A stretch of 44,905 nucleotides of DNA. Origin: a virus. The stretch lies in the IMG/VR virus record IMGVR_UViG_3300024252_000027, positions 1 to 44,905 of that record. One strand, given 5' to 3'. This document shows, piece by piece, positions 17,258 to 27,932 of the stretch. How positions within the stretch are numbered: position 1 is the stretch's first letter; each line of letters opens with the position of its first letter. The notes beneath the pieces are model-generated. The model saw only the letters and a program-made list of their open reading frames with translations. It was not told the DNA's origin and searched no databases. The translations under genes were made by a program, and so were the position numbers.

Positions 17258-20200
17258 ATGCCTAATTACAGTAGCTCTCCTACGTTACTAGATGACTATG
17301 TATCTACCCATTTAGAAAGTTCACTTCTCAAACGTAAACGGGAAATTCAAGAACGTAAGAAGGCTGCTTTACGTGCATTTACTAACACTATCGATGGTGA
17401 CACATCAGTAATTGATAATCAAAGTGTACGTTTCGGTGCGCCTAATATATCACTAGATACGGCTGAGACAGCCAAAGACTTTAGATCTCGTTATGATGAA
17501 GATCCTGAGCTGTTAGCTAAACATGCCAGATCAATAGCTGCCACACGGGGGTTAGCCCCTAGTGAGGTTACTAGAGAGATGGTGGAGCAGCACGGTGCTG
17601 AAGTAGCTGCTTACAGTAAAGCTTTGCAGATGGAGGGACAAGACCCAAATAACCCTCAGATGCAAGTAACGTCACATGGGGTAGATAAATACGGACGTGA
17701 AGTAGCTGAGCTAGTTAATCCTGTTACAGGGGTAAATATTACAAAGGCGCTGAATACTCCCGAACACAACCTAGATTACTTCAGTAAGTTCAACCAGCCT
17801 TTTGATAGTAACTATGCTCAAAAAGGTGATACTGAAATTTCAGATGTAAAACCTCGTGCTCAGGTATACCAAGATGATGATGGTACTTATACTGTCATGA
17901 GTGAGGGTGACTACGGTATCTTACAGACAGGGCTCACAAAAGAAGAAGCAGATCGTTGGGTGCAAGTAGCTCAACAAGTAGATACTACAAAAATTGAGGC
18001 TGAAGCAGGGACAGCTGAATCTTTCTTAAACCGTATTACCACATCTTTATCAATAGCTGAGCGTACCCAAGCTAAAGCAGCAACTAGTATAGCTAGCACT
18101 GTGACTGATAATGAAGATGCTATTGGTATTTTATCCAGTATCCTCAATCCTTTTAATGCCTTCACTAATGCTAAACGGTCTTGGAACAACCAAATTAAAT
18201 CTCCTAAAGATTTAGCCGTCAGTAATAAAGAATACAATGAATACACTGAAGAGATTAGATCTAAGCTAGATAATCGACAGGCTGAATATGATCGTATTGT
18301 GTCGGGAGACTTAGCTGAAAAAGGGGAGTATGTCGAAAGTCTTTTGTACAATGTCAATAATCGTAAGATGGCTGCTTTCGAATCTGTGCTTGAATCTTCA
18401 GCTCTTATGATGGAATTAGGGTTAGGTGTCCCAGGAATAGGGCTAGCTGTTGTAGATGCAACTGCACGTATGACTGAAGATTATAAGAAGGCTAATAATG
18501 GTGCTCAACCTACTCTTGAACATCAAGCTTTAATTGTCGCGTTAGCGGGCATTAGTACAATGGGGGAGCTGCTAAAATTCAAAGGTTTGACAGGTTCGTT
18601 TAAGACTCTTAATAAATGGGTAACTGAAGTTACCTCGAAGAGTTCCTCTTTAACCCGTTTTATGGCAGGCGTTTCTTCTAAATTTATAGGTGGTGTTCTT
18701 GGTGAAGCTGCATCAGGAATAATTAGTGAAGCTGCAGAGAAGCAGGCTAAGGACTTACCGAAAGGGCTTTCTCCCATTACCGCTGCAGAAGCACTAGAGG
18801 CGGGTTCGATGGAGGCTCTTGGTGGTATAGGGCCTACAGCGGTATCATCCACAGTAACCTCTGCAGCCAATTCCTCAGATAGTGCGGTACTTAAAAACGT
18901 CCTTCAAGAACTACAAACCCCTGATACGATAGCTCTAGATATAGAGGAGGAGAGTGCTCTCAATAAGCAGATTGATGCTCTAGAGACTAAACTAACTGAT
19001 CCTAGTATCTCTGAAAAACATAGGGAGCGTTTAGATAATAAACGTGAAGCTCTAGTTGCTCAACGTACAGAAGGTAGACCGAATCCAGATAAGTTGTCTG
19101 CTGAACGTAGAGCACTTTTAGAAGAGCAGAAAGACATCCTCAAGAAGAAAGTATTTCCTGAAGCTTCTAAATCTCCCGAATCTACATTCTCCTTAGATAC
19201 TGAAACAGTCCCCTTCCGTACAGTGGATGAGATATTTGAGGATGTTGCTCCGTCACTGGCAGACACAGATGCTGCTGCCATGGAGAGTGGTGAACTACAG
19301 GAAGTGTTAGGTAATGCTCTACAAGCTGAGGGTGAGCTTACAGGCATCATTGAAGATGTAGATTCATCCATGGAAGAGATAGCAGAGGCTGAGGCTCTGT
19401 TAGATAAGATCCAAACAGCTAGAGAGACATGGAAAGAACAATACATATCTAGAGCAGAGGTGTCCGAGAGAGCGTCTGAGAAGGCCTCAGAGGAGACTAA
19501 GGATTCATTTGTATATTCACTCACAGATCTCAATAAAACCTCTCCTGAGGAGGCTAGTAACATCGTAGCAGACATTATTGCTAGTAAGTCTGCTACCACT
19601 GCTGAGAAGCAGATGGCTAAGGCTAAATTAGGCCTTATCAAAGCTAGAGCCAAGATCTCAGGAGAAGGTAAGTCCCTAGAAGATGTTAATTATGAAATCA
19701 CCTCTGCTACAGGGAATGAGTATCAGTCAGTAGATGAACTAGTAGCTGCCGCTACAACCCCTGAGACTCAGGTACAGGGAATGAGTCAGCTCAATAAGTT
19801 TACAACCAGAATGCAGAAGAAAGCTAAGGCTTTCAAGGAAGCTATTACAGATGCACCTCCAGAAGGGTTCATCGTTAATAAGGAAGACCTGAGTATAGCC
19901 CCTTCTAATGTTCCTGAAAATGAGCGATATGAAGGTGATGATGGTTGGTTGGTTCGTCCCAGGACAAGTGATCGATTAGTGGCTTCTCTCCAGGATGAGG
20001 CTGCTTATGCAACTGCTGCACTGACTGCAGCTACTAAGATGCAAGAGACTATTACTGCTAAAGAGGGGAGTCTCAAAGCAGAACCTTCTTCCAAAGTAGA
20101 CACTGTATTAGATCTTCTCAGCAAATCTAAGAAAGCCCCTACCAAACTAACTGGGGATGTAGGTTCCTTAGCTAAGAATGTTAAAGCTCAACAAGCTAAA

Positions 20201-20500
20201 GCTAAGAAGACCGAGGACTCCCAGAGTATTATAGATAAGGTCACTCAGGTTCCTAAGAAAGCAGAAGCAACAAAAGAGGTAGTAGAAAAAGTAGAAGAGG
20301 GTGTGAAGGAGAGTGTAGAGGAGAAAGTTGAAGAGACTTCAGATACGGGCCCTCTTGTCTACACTAACAAAGTTCAGGTATCTCAAGATACTGCTTTTAC
20401 TAAATACCTCGTAGACGGTAAACTAGTACCTTCCAAACTGAAGGAAGCGTCGGTTGAAGATCTTAGATCATTAGCTAAAAAACTCGGAGTGTGTAAATAA
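17258..20500 (+). CDS. 1,080-residue ejection protein, candidate separate N-terminal part of a split vRNAP
   Basis: Acidic, largely helical. Residues about 365-520 hold Ala/Gly-rich hydrophobic helices (LMMELGLGVPGIGLAVVDA, HQALIVALAGISTMGELL, GGVLGEAASGIISEAAEKQ) like membrane-active segments of ejected proteins. Residues 560-1,000 are long charged coils. Near the end is a Lys/Glu/Val-rich coil (VVEKVEEGVKESVEEKVEE), then a final SAP-like motif (LVPSKLKEASVEDLRSLAKKLGV). Its TAA overlaps the ATG of the RNA polymerase gene by one base. Its length plus that gene is 3,497 residues, close to the single N4 vRNAP, whose N-terminal part is also non-catalytic and serves entry. I infer that it does the same job as a separate chain; homology cannot be shown by eye. 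Confidence 0.6.
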   Translation: MPNYSSSPTLLDDYVSTHLESSLLKRKREIQERKKAALRAFTNTIDGDTSVIDNQSVRFGAPNISLDTAETAKDFRSRYDEDPELLAKHARSIAATRGLAPSEVTREMVEQHGAEVAAYSKALQMEGQDPNNPQMQVTSHGVDKYGREVAELVNPVTGVNITKALNTPEHNLDYFSKFNQPFDSNYAQKGDTEISDVKPRAQVYQDDDGTYTVMSEGDYGILQTGLTKEEADRWVQVAQQVDTTKIEAEAGTAESFLNRITTSLSIAERTQAKAATSIASTVTDNEDAIGILSSILNPFNAFTNAKRSWNNQIKSPKDLAVSNKEYNEYTEEIRSKLDNRQAEYDRIVSGDLAEKGEYVESLLYNVNNRKMAAFESVLESSALMMELGLGVPGIGLAVVDATARMTEDYKKANNGAQPTLEHQALIVALAGISTMGELLKFKGLTGSFKTLNKWVTEVTSKSSSLTRFMAGVSSKFIGGVLGEAASGIISEAAEKQAKDLPKGLSPITAAEALEAGSMEALGGIGPTAVSSTVTSAANSSDSAVLKNVLQELQTPDTIALDIEEESALNKQIDALETKLTDPSISEKHRERLDNKREALVAQRTEGRPNPDKLSAERRALLEEQKDILKKKVFPEASKSPESTFSLDTETVPFRTVDEIFEDVAPSLADTDAAAMESGELQEVLGNALQAEGELTGIIEDVDSSMEEIAEAEALLDKIQTARETWKEQYISRAEVSERASEKASEETKDSFVYSLTDLNKTSPEEASNIVADIIASKSATTAEKQMAKAKLGLIKARAKISGEGKSLEDVNYEITSATGNEYQSVDELVAAATTPETQVQGMSQLNKFTTRMQKKAKAFKEAITDAPPEGFIVNKEDLSIAPSNVPENERYEGDDGWLVRPRTSDRLVASLQDEAAYATAALTAATKMQETITAKEGSLKAEPSSKVDTVLDLLSKSKKAPTKLTGDVGSLAKNVKAQQAKAKKTEDSQSIIDKVTQVPKKAEATKEVVEKVEEGVKESVEEKVEETSDTGPLVYTNKVQVSQDTAFTKYLVDGKLVPSKLKEASVEDLRSLAKKLGVCK

Positions 20501-23500
20501 TGCAACTATGTTCTGCAATCACAGATACAGGAGAGCTAATTAAACTAGTTAGTAAATCCTACAATGAGTTAAGAGACACAGCTCCAGCTAGTTTAGCTGA
20601 GTCTTTGGAAGAGGCGGATCTTCCTGTAGTAGCCCCCTTCAAGAATCTGAAAGCAGACGGTTTAGCTGGTAAGAAGTTTACAGAAATTTTTCAAACCAGA
20701 CAGAAGGGGCAGAACAATAGCAATGAGTCAGCCGAAGAGTCAGAAGGTAGCGCAGAAGGGATAACTGACAAGGTAAAACGGACACTTAACGGAGTCCGTC
20801 AGGTCATCACCAGCAACTATGTGAACAAGGGGGGACTTATTGCCAAGCAGGTATCCACCATTGATGACTTCATCCATACCGAGACTCAGGTAGGGTCTGA
20901 TAGGCTCACACTTGATAAGGCTATTGAAAAGGCCAGAGAGAGAGATCCCCTGGCTACCGCTGAGTGGGTAGATGTCTATGACGAGGTTGAGCGTAGGCTG
21001 GCGGATAAGAGCGCCAACGAGGGGGTAGTCTCTCCGGACGCTGAAAGTCATCAGAGGGACTTTATCGATACCACGAAGCAGAAAGATATTCTCCGCGTTC
21101 TATTTATTGGGGAACATATTTTTGGAAGTGTACAGAAACTGACAGATGCTCTAATCAATGTAGGAATATCTGAGGGTTTTGCTAAGGCTACTGCAAGACG
21201 TTTTGTTAAATTCAAAGAGGTCTACCGTAAAAGTGTACAGCCTAATTTATTAGCAGATACGGAGGCTTCTGCTGAAGAGAAACCTCTGAGCATGTTAGGT
21301 GTATTGACAGAGGAAGGTAACCGTGAGTTACCAGATTCTGTACTCTTTTCCACAATGCTAGGCGCACAGGTATGGATGGCTGAGAGAGGCTCATCTGCGG
21401 ATATGAACCGTCAAGAAATAGGGGAACTCCTCTACAATGATCGGAAAGCTTTCCTTAGCCCCGATGAATTTAAAGTTCTAAAAGGACATGGGAATTCTCA
21501 ACGATCTGTAGCTATTAAACGTATGGGTCAAGTAGCAGGTCAGTTGCTCAATATCAAAGTGCAGCAAGGAAATATCAAGAATGCTGGTTACTACACAGAG
21601 CGTCTAAATCTAGCTCTAGGGCTACTAGGGTATTCTGTGTATGCCCGTATGCCAGCTAGCGGTTCTACTCTTATACAGGAAGTAAGTACACCCAAGTTAG
21701 AGTTTGAAAAAGCTGAAGTAACAAACAGAAATTACAATTCAGGAGATTCACTGTACACAGTGAAGATGGCTAACGTCCCCGTTGTAACGACCTTCCTGAA
21801 GTCTTTGCAGACAGCGAGTCCTGAATTAGAGAAGTTAACTGGTGATTCTGTAGTAGCGGCAGCTCCTACGAGTGAGCCTCAGACTCCTAACTTTAATGTA
21901 CGAGGACAACTCAGTGGTCTGAGTACTGCGGTCAAAAAAGATCTAACTAGTAAATTTGAGCAGCCTTGGGTACGTAATAATACGTATACCCATTTTGAAG
22001 GTTTAACCTTAGACGTAATCCATAGTTTGACAGGAAAACGCACCTCTGTAGAAATTAAGGGGCTTCATATTGATGAACGTGAAGGTGCTGAGAGTAAGAA
22101 TACTGGGCTAGATAGAGAGCTGCAGGCAATCACAGATTATGCAGAGATCACTACAAACCCTTTCTATCTAGCTTATGGTGTTATGCCTCAGGGCCGTGTA
22201 AATATGCTGGGGCCTATCAGTCCTCAGGGGAGTAAGATTCATCGCCATATTTATAAAGTAGGTGTACCTGTACCAGAAATAGCTCCTAACTCAGATACCT
22301 TAACCTTATTCAAATTAGCAGTAGCTCAGGCATTTGACCAAGATATTGACAAGACAGATGCTAATAATGGATTGCAGTTATTTAACAATCTCTACGCCAA
22401 TCCTAATACTCAAGCAGCTATAGATGCTGTAGGTACAGACGCGCTAGGAGCTGCGCTCCTTACGCTTCATAAAGATTATCCTGGATCAAACCTATCCCTG
22501 TTGGAGGGAGTGGTAGCTCTAGCTGAATACAAGAAAGCAGATGCTGGAGCTAAGTCCTTTCAGTCTGATATTCAGTTAGAGACTGATGGAGTCACTAATG
22601 GTTTTGCCCTTAGTTTATTACAATTCCCTACCCTCCTAATTAAAGATGGGAAGCTCACTGAGCTTGGGAAAAAGATGCTCAACCGTGTAGGTATCACCTT
22701 GTCTGACCAGACTGGAGATTTTGGCACTTTCCTAGCAGATCCTAAAAATCTAGATGCTTATGAAGCATTAGCTGAAATCATGGGCAATCTAATTATTAAC
22801 CCTGAAGAGTTGCTGGATATTATGGAAGCCACGACAGAAAATGATCGTGCAAATATCCTAAAGAAATTTAAGGCTCTTAGTGTTGTAGGTGTGGAATATC
22901 TAGATTCTGAAGGTAATCTAAATAAAAAGATTATGCGTAAGATTGCTAAGCAACCTTTTATGATCTTCAATTATGGGGCAGGACTAGATAAAATTATTAC
23001 GGAGATGCTCTTAGATGGTGAAGGGGTAATTCCGTCATTCCGTAAAAAGCTTGTGACCCAGCAGAAACAGTACACGGAGTCAGGAAAGAAGGAAAAGGAA
23101 AAAGTATTTAAAGAAGTCTCTAGATTGTTTGGGGCCTTTAATGAACTCGTTGCTATTAATGTAACTGACGATGTAGCAGGAAAGTTCCATGGAGAAAACT
23201 ACCCTGGAATTTCCTATGCTGTTCTTCAGAAAGCTTTGGATAAGGGAAATCTACACTCCAAGAGTTTGGAGAAATTCTACCCTCAACTTAAATTTAATTT
23301 AAGATACACTCTCAAGCCTCTAATGAAAGAGGCTTTTGATAAGTTCTTTGGCTCAGCTATTGATGCTCGTCAAAATCTAATTAGTGCTTTTGAGATGCAG
23401 TACTTCATTTTTGATATCAAATTAAAGAAGGCTATTGCTGCTCACCAAAAGGCTACAGGTAATACAAGAATCACATCTGATGATGTGAAGAGCATTATCA

Positions 23501-26500
23501 AGAAACAAGGTCTCAAAGATTTTGTACCTAAACTATTAGGTCCTCTAGCTGATGCTGATACTTTTGTTACGATACTAAAGGCACGTCCTGATCTCAAAGA
23601 TCCTCACACTCCTGTACGTAACCAGATGCCCTCTGTAGCTGGGAAGAAGTCAGCCCCTACAACCTCAGTAGCTCATTTCAAGGATGGCTTCACTGCTCCT
23701 CAGATGGCTGCTATGGTACGTTCAATCCATCATATAGACTCTGCTATTCTAGTAGCTGTAGGCTTGGGGGATAGTGGTTACCTCAGTCTCTATGATGCAA
23801 TCATGGCTTCTGTAGATACCATTGAGGGACTGTCAGATACTTACAATAATAAGTTCCTAGATTTCTCTGAACAGATTGGGATTCTAGACCAAACTACTAA
23901 CAGACTTTTACGGCAGTTTGATACATTAACGGACGCAGAGTATGAGGCATTAGTTAAGAAATTCAATGCTGTGAAGTACGCAAAGGGAAAAAATGTACCC
24001 ACAGTTTATGGCGTGATAAGTCAGATTACGACCTTCAATGGAATTAATAACGAGGCACGTAAAGTACTTTTCAGAGAATTACGGAAAGACGGTACTCGTA
24101 TCCAACAGATGTACTTGCCTGATACTTCCACTGTAGTTCAGGAAGATACCCAAGAGGTTACCCACAAACAACAGGGTGAATTCGATTTTGCTGAGACTAA
24201 AGATGATCTTCCTCCTCCTGTTTCAGGATCGGCTGGGGAACATTTATCCGAAGCAATTAGCAAGGTTATGGATTCTGTATCTCTAAAACAGAATGTAGAA
24301 CAGATATTCCAGCAGCTAACTGCTATTAGTTCAGCCTACATAAACCCAAGAACCCAGAAGGCAGAACACAAACATTTAGGTAATGTACTCCAGAATGTTC
24401 TAGGCCCAGTACTTGAATCCTTAGATGGGATCACACTGGATGTAGAGACAATTGATGAGTTTACCAGAGGCGGTTATGACGCTGCTAACAAACACATCCG
24501 TATTCAGATAAACCAGAACACACCTCCCTCATACACTGGGCAGAGTGCAGCGGAAGTATACGTACATGAATTATTACACCCACTGATAGACGAAGCATTA
24601 AAGACAGATCTAGGGTTCAAGAACGAAGCTCAGAGACTGTTTGATGCAATTGCTCCCCAGTTCAGTGTAGAAGATTTCCTCTACCATCGTAATGGAAAAG
24701 TAGCTTTCCATGTGGATGAGGTAAGTGAGAGAGCTTCCGCTCAACAACAGTTTGAGTATTTCACAACTAATAGAAGTACTGAACGTACTCTCGCTGAGTT
24801 CCTAATCTACTCAATGACTAACAAATTCGTAGTACAGAAACTACAGAATTTAGATCAAGGTAGAAGATCTACCAAGATGTGGGAAGGTTCTAGCTTCTTA
24901 AACAAACTAATTAATCTGATAGATCGTATTGTGGGTAAACTCACATCAATATATCGTAAGCCAGCAAAAGCTGGATCAGACTACGCTAGAGTACTTAATT
25001 TAGTTAAGACTTTGCATGGTGCTAATGAAAGGCGTAGAGGGCAAATCATTCACCGTCTGAAATTGGATGCAGTAGGTAAGGGTGTAGGTAAAGTACGTGA
25101 TGCTCTCCACTCTTCCTTATCTATTATAGCTAAGACAAGCCTGAAAGCTCTGCAATCTCCTATCATTCAGAATCGTGCAATCCGTAATGCTGCCTATAAT
25201 TTGCAGCATTTCCCTGCCCTCAAAAATGTAAAAACAGTAGAAGCTTTCAGAAAAGCTGTAGCTGCTATGACACCTACAGATCAGGCACGACTGATGGCTG
25301 ACCTAGCTAGTGATATGGTATTAGGTAATCAGAGTACTGCTGCTCAGAGTGCTCTGTACGTAGCTAACCATGAAATTGATAGTCACCGTAAATCAATGAC
25401 TGATGCAGTGATCAGTAGAGTTAGGAATAGCTTTGCTAGACCTCTCACAAAAATTGAGAAAACCTCATTAACCAGAGTACTAGTAAAAACAGATCTAGCT
25501 GCTCTTCTAAAAGTAGGTATGACTTCTGCAGATATCATCAATCTGATTAAGCACCCGGGAAGATTGAATGCTAGGATTATGGCTTATGCAAGCTCTCTGA
25601 ATATTTCTAGTAACGCCTATCTGAAGCAACAAACTTCTGAACTAGCAAACCTAATGATTGCTGGAAACAGTCGTGCTCCAGTACAGAATCTAAACGCTGC
25701 AGGTATTGTTGCTGATGACTATAAACGTAGCCATAAAGGGGTCTCAGAGGAGCGTGAGAACACTGTACGCACAAATCTGGTAGATGCTTACATTAGTTTA
25801 TTAGCTCTTCAGGGGACCTCTAGCCTCCATAAAGAGGCTCTCACTGAGCTCTTCGATGAAGAAAGTAAACGAGGTACGGATAACGGGGTAACTTTCGTAT
25901 TAGCTCATTTAGCGGCTTTCAAAAAATCTTCCCAGAAGACTCTATTTGGTGACAACCCTAATCAGATGCAGAAGGGTTACTTTGCTCAAATTTTCAATCC
26001 TTACCACGATCTAACTGTAGCTTCAGTAGATCAAACTGCAGAGCTACATAGAGCAGGTTATAAACCTGCATCAGAGGAACTGACCACTCTAGGGGTAATC
26101 ACTACACAGGCCTACAGGCTATTCCTGAATAAGAACATGCCTTCCCCTGGGCGTACTAGTGGAATCCTCTCGTACACCTCTGAGAAGGCCAAGGGAACGA
26201 CGTTATTTGAGATCCTATCAAGAGAGCCCAGTAATCAACGTACTGACCCTGCCACAGGCTTAGAGGTGGTTAACGTACCTCGTGTCAAACGCTTGATCCA
26301 AAGGTATGTCACTAGACGGGAGACTGAAAATAATAAGGCTGTGCGTACTGATGAGCTACCTACAGCACAACAGTTGATCCCACTACGTGATGAGAATCGG
26401 AATATCGTAGATTACAGAGTTGTTATGCCTCATGCTTTCCAAGAGGAGAACCTAGATCCTGATCTAGATATTGACCAAGTACTAGGACGTATGGAAGGTC

Positions 26501-27753
26501 ATCGTGTAGATAAAGTAGCCTCTGCTCGTATTAATCTAGAAGCTGTTGAAGAGTTGAGGAAAACATACAATAAGCATTACCGAGCTAATCCTAGGAGCTT
26601 CATCAATATCCTAGATGAGGAATACTACGATGAGTATTTTGTACCTCTCCCCTCTGCAGCCAGAAGAGCTATTAAGAAAGGAGCTACTGAGACTAAGACA
26701 GGGAAGCTAGCTTTCTATGTACGCAAACAAGATATGGCTGTGTACTTTGCCCATAAGCAAGTTTCCGTTGCTAATATCGTAGGTCTCAAAAAGGTACCTG
26801 AGTATCGTACATGGATGGCTAGAACTGAACGTCTAGTAGAAGAGGCAGCTTCTGTTGCTGTAGCTAACGTAGTTATCAAGACACTGCCTGTAGCTCAAGC
26901 CAACTTAGCTAGTAATACCGTAGCTCTCATGCTTTATGATATTGACATGAAAGCAGCAATGGTTGATCAGATGGAGGGGCTACATGAACTAGAGAAATTC
27001 AAGGCTGACTCTAAAAAAGCTGTAGATCTCCAACTACGTCTGAAAGCAGATGCTGAGTTAGCAACCCCTCAATTATTAAATGATCCAAAGATCATGAATG
27101 AGTATCACGGACTTCTAGCTAAACTAGAAAGTAACCCTGTACGTCCTCTCATTGATGCTGGAATGTTCACTAGTATCTCTGAGGATGTTGAGCTACGTGA
27201 GTACACCTACTTCACCAATTTAGGTGAGAGTATCAAACGTAAACTGGGGGTAGCTGCACAACCTATAACCTCAGTAGCTAAGCTAGCTTACCTTTCTGAG
27301 AGTACGGCTGGATTCCAAAATTTGAAACATTTTACACAGACTATGGATTTCGTAGCACGTTATGCTATGGATAAGCAGTTACGTAAACAAGGACGTTCCC
27401 GTAAAGATATTGACCGTATTTTACAAGACACATTTGTGAACTACGACTTGCCTATGAACCCTTATTTAGAATGGTTAAATAGAGTCGGAGGTACATTATT
27501 TGTTAGATACTGGATGCGTATCCAGCGTGCTCTATATAGAACACTGAATGAGAAGCCAAAGAATGTATTATTTCTTCTAGCTGCTCAAGAAGTAAGTGGT
27601 GTTGATATTCCAGATATTTATGATTCAGCAATGTTACTTGGAAACCTCACTCCCCCAGAAGGAGGAGCGAGTAAGATATTATCTGAGGTTATCAACTTAC
27701 CTGCGTTTGACTTATTAAACGACCTTACGGGAATTGATGTAGATCCTCTTTAA
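20500..27753 (+). CDS. virion RNA polymerase (N4 gp50-like) with internal HELLH metalloprotease motif
   Basis: A 2,417-residue virion protein with all motifs of T7/N4 single-subunit RNA polymerases: MPQGR with following PQG (G565-R566); motif A TDGVTNG with D696; motif B R813-x3-K817-x7-Y825-G826, the exact spacing of T7 R627, K631 and Y639; a segment SIHHIDSAIL; and motif C LYDAIMA with D1099. After it lies a zinc-protease motif H1356-E-L-L-H1360, with TLAEFLIYSMTN downstream, as in the zincin domains of phage polyvalent proteins. The C-terminus has a conserved-looking end domain (FVNYDLPMNPYLEWLNRVG, FVRYWMRIQRALYR). It would be packaged, ejected and transcribe early genes from hairpin promoters. 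GGAG is ten bases before the ATG. Shorter than N4 vRNAP; the missing N-terminal mass matches the upstream gene. Confidence 0.9.
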   Translation: MQLCSAITDTGELIKLVSKSYNELRDTAPASLAESLEEADLPVVAPFKNLKADGLAGKKFTEIFQTRQKGQNNSNESAEESEGSAEGITDKVKRTLNGVRQVITSNYVNKGGLIAKQVSTIDDFIHTETQVGSDRLTLDKAIEKARERDPLATAEWVDVYDEVERRLADKSANEGVVSPDAESHQRDFIDTTKQKDILRVLFIGEHIFGSVQKLTDALINVGISEGFAKATARRFVKFKEVYRKSVQPNLLADTEASAEEKPLSMLGVLTEEGNRELPDSVLFSTMLGAQVWMAERGSSADMNRQEIGELLYNDRKAFLSPDEFKVLKGHGNSQRSVAIKRMGQVAGQLLNIKVQQGNIKNAGYYTERLNLALGLLGYSVYARMPASGSTLIQEVSTPKLEFEKAEVTNRNYNSGDSLYTVKMANVPVVTTFLKSLQTASPELEKLTGDSVVAAAPTSEPQTPNFNVRGQLSGLSTAVKKDLTSKFEQPWVRNNTYTHFEGLTLDVIHSLTGKRTSVEIKGLHIDEREGAESKNTGLDRELQAITDYAEITTNPFYLAYGVMPQGRVNMLGPISPQGSKIHRHIYKVGVPVPEIAPNSDTLTLFKLAVAQAFDQDIDKTDANNGLQLFNNLYANPNTQAAIDAVGTDALGAALLTLHKDYPGSNLSLLEGVVALAEYKKADAGAKSFQSDIQLETDGVTNGFALSLLQFPTLLIKDGKLTELGKKMLNRVGITLSDQTGDFGTFLADPKNLDAYEALAEIMGNLIINPEELLDIMEATTENDRANILKKFKALSVVGVEYLDSEGNLNKKIMRKIAKQPFMIFNYGAGLDKIITEMLLDGEGVIPSFRKKLVTQQKQYTESGKKEKEKVFKEVSRLFGAFNELVAINVTDDVAGKFHGENYPGISYAVLQKALDKGNLHSKSLEKFYPQLKFNLRYTLKPLMKEAFDKFFGSAIDARQNLISAFEMQYFIFDIKLKKAIAAHQKATGNTRITSDDVKSIIKKQGLKDFVPKLLGPLADADTFVTILKARPDLKDPHTPVRNQMPSVAGKKSAPTTSVAHFKDGFTAPQMAAMVRSIHHIDSAILVAVGLGDSGYLSLYDAIMASVDTIEGLSDTYNNKFLDFSEQIGILDQTTNRLLRQFDTLTDAEYEALVKKFNAVKYAKGKNVPTVYGVISQITTFNGINNEARKVLFRELRKDGTRIQQMYLPDTSTVVQEDTQEVTHKQQGEFDFAETKDDLPPPVSGSAGEHLSEAISKVMDSVSLKQNVEQIFQQLTAISSAYINPRTQKAEHKHLGNVLQNVLGPVLESLDGITLDVETIDEFTRGGYDAANKHIRIQINQNTPPSYTGQSAAEVYVHELLHPLIDEALKTDLGFKNEAQRLFDAIAPQFSVEDFLYHRNGKVAFHVDEVSERASAQQQFEYFTTNRSTERTLAEFLIYSMTNKFVVQKLQNLDQGRRSTKMWEGSSFLNKLINLIDRIVGKLTSIYRKPAKAGSDYARVLNLVKTLHGANERRRGQIIHRLKLDAVGKGVGKVRDALHSSLSIIAKTSLKALQSPIIQNRAIRNAAYNLQHFPALKNVKTVEAFRKAVAAMTPTDQARLMADLASDMVLGNQSTAAQSALYVANHEIDSHRKSMTDAVISRVRNSFARPLTKIEKTSLTRVLVKTDLAALLKVGMTSADIINLIKHPGRLNARIMAYASSLNISSNAYLKQQTSELANLMIAGNSRAPVQNLNAAGIVADDYKRSHKGVSEERENTVRTNLVDAYISLLALQGTSSLHKEALTELFDEESKRGTDNGVTFVLAHLAAFKKSSQKTLFGDNPNQMQKGYFAQIFNPYHDLTVASVDQTAELHRAGYKPASEELTTLGVITTQAYRLFLNKNMPSPGRTSGILSYTSEKAKGTTLFEILSREPSNQRTDPATGLEVVNVPRVKRLIQRYVTRRETENNKAVRTDELPTAQQLIPLRDENRNIVDYRVVMPHAFQEENLDPDLDIDQVLGRMEGHRVDKVASARINLEAVEELRKTYNKHYRANPRSFINILDEEYYDEYFVPLPSAARRAIKKGATETKTGKLAFYVRKQDMAVYFAHKQVSVANIVGLKKVPEYRTWMARTERLVEEAASVAVANVVIKTLPVAQANLASNTVALMLYDIDMKAAMVDQMEGLHELEKFKADSKKAVDLQLRLKADAELATPQLLNDPKIMNEYHGLLAKLESNPVRPLIDAGMFTSISEDVELREYTYFTNLGESIKRKLGVAAQPITSVAKLAYLSESTAGFQNLKHFTQTMDFVARYAMDKQLRKQGRSRKDIDRILQDTFVNYDLPMNPYLEWLNRVGGTLFVRYWMRIQRALYRTLNEKPKNVLFLLAAQEVSGVDIPDIYDSAMLLGNLTPPEGGASKILSEVINLPAFDLLNDLTGIDVDPL

Positions 27754-27932
27754 TCAGGATCTGGGGTACCATCATCAGCTGTTAGTACTTTGAGTACTAC
27801 GTAGATTGCTGCACATAAAGCCGCAGTAATAAGAAGAGGTATTAAGGCGTAGCTGAGAAATACTAAACCAGCTACGCCAAATACCCACACACCTGTAAAC
27901 CATATATCTTTTAAGGTGCTTAGTTTAATCAC
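27750..27932 (-). CDS. small two-helix membrane protein
   Basis: About 60 residues starting at GTG 27,932 (TTG at 27,935 is an alternative). Two hydrophobic helices (DIWFTGVWVFGVAGLVFLSYALIPLL, then LITAALCAAIYVVLKVL) and an acidic tail (TADDGTPDPD). It overlaps the stop of the upstream gene and ends convergent with vRNAP, the two stop codons sharing bases 27,751-27,752. It is the last gene of the leftward block. No family recognised; a holin-like or superinfection role is possible but unproved. Confidence 0.6.
   Translation of the reverse strand: MIKLSTLKDIWFTGVWVFGVAGLVFLSYALIPLLITAALCAAIYVVLKVLTADDGTPDPD

Noticed and set aside
19060-19653. 197-codon antisense ORF
   Set aside because: Ser/Ala-rich shadow of the coiled-coil region in the 1,080-residue protein.
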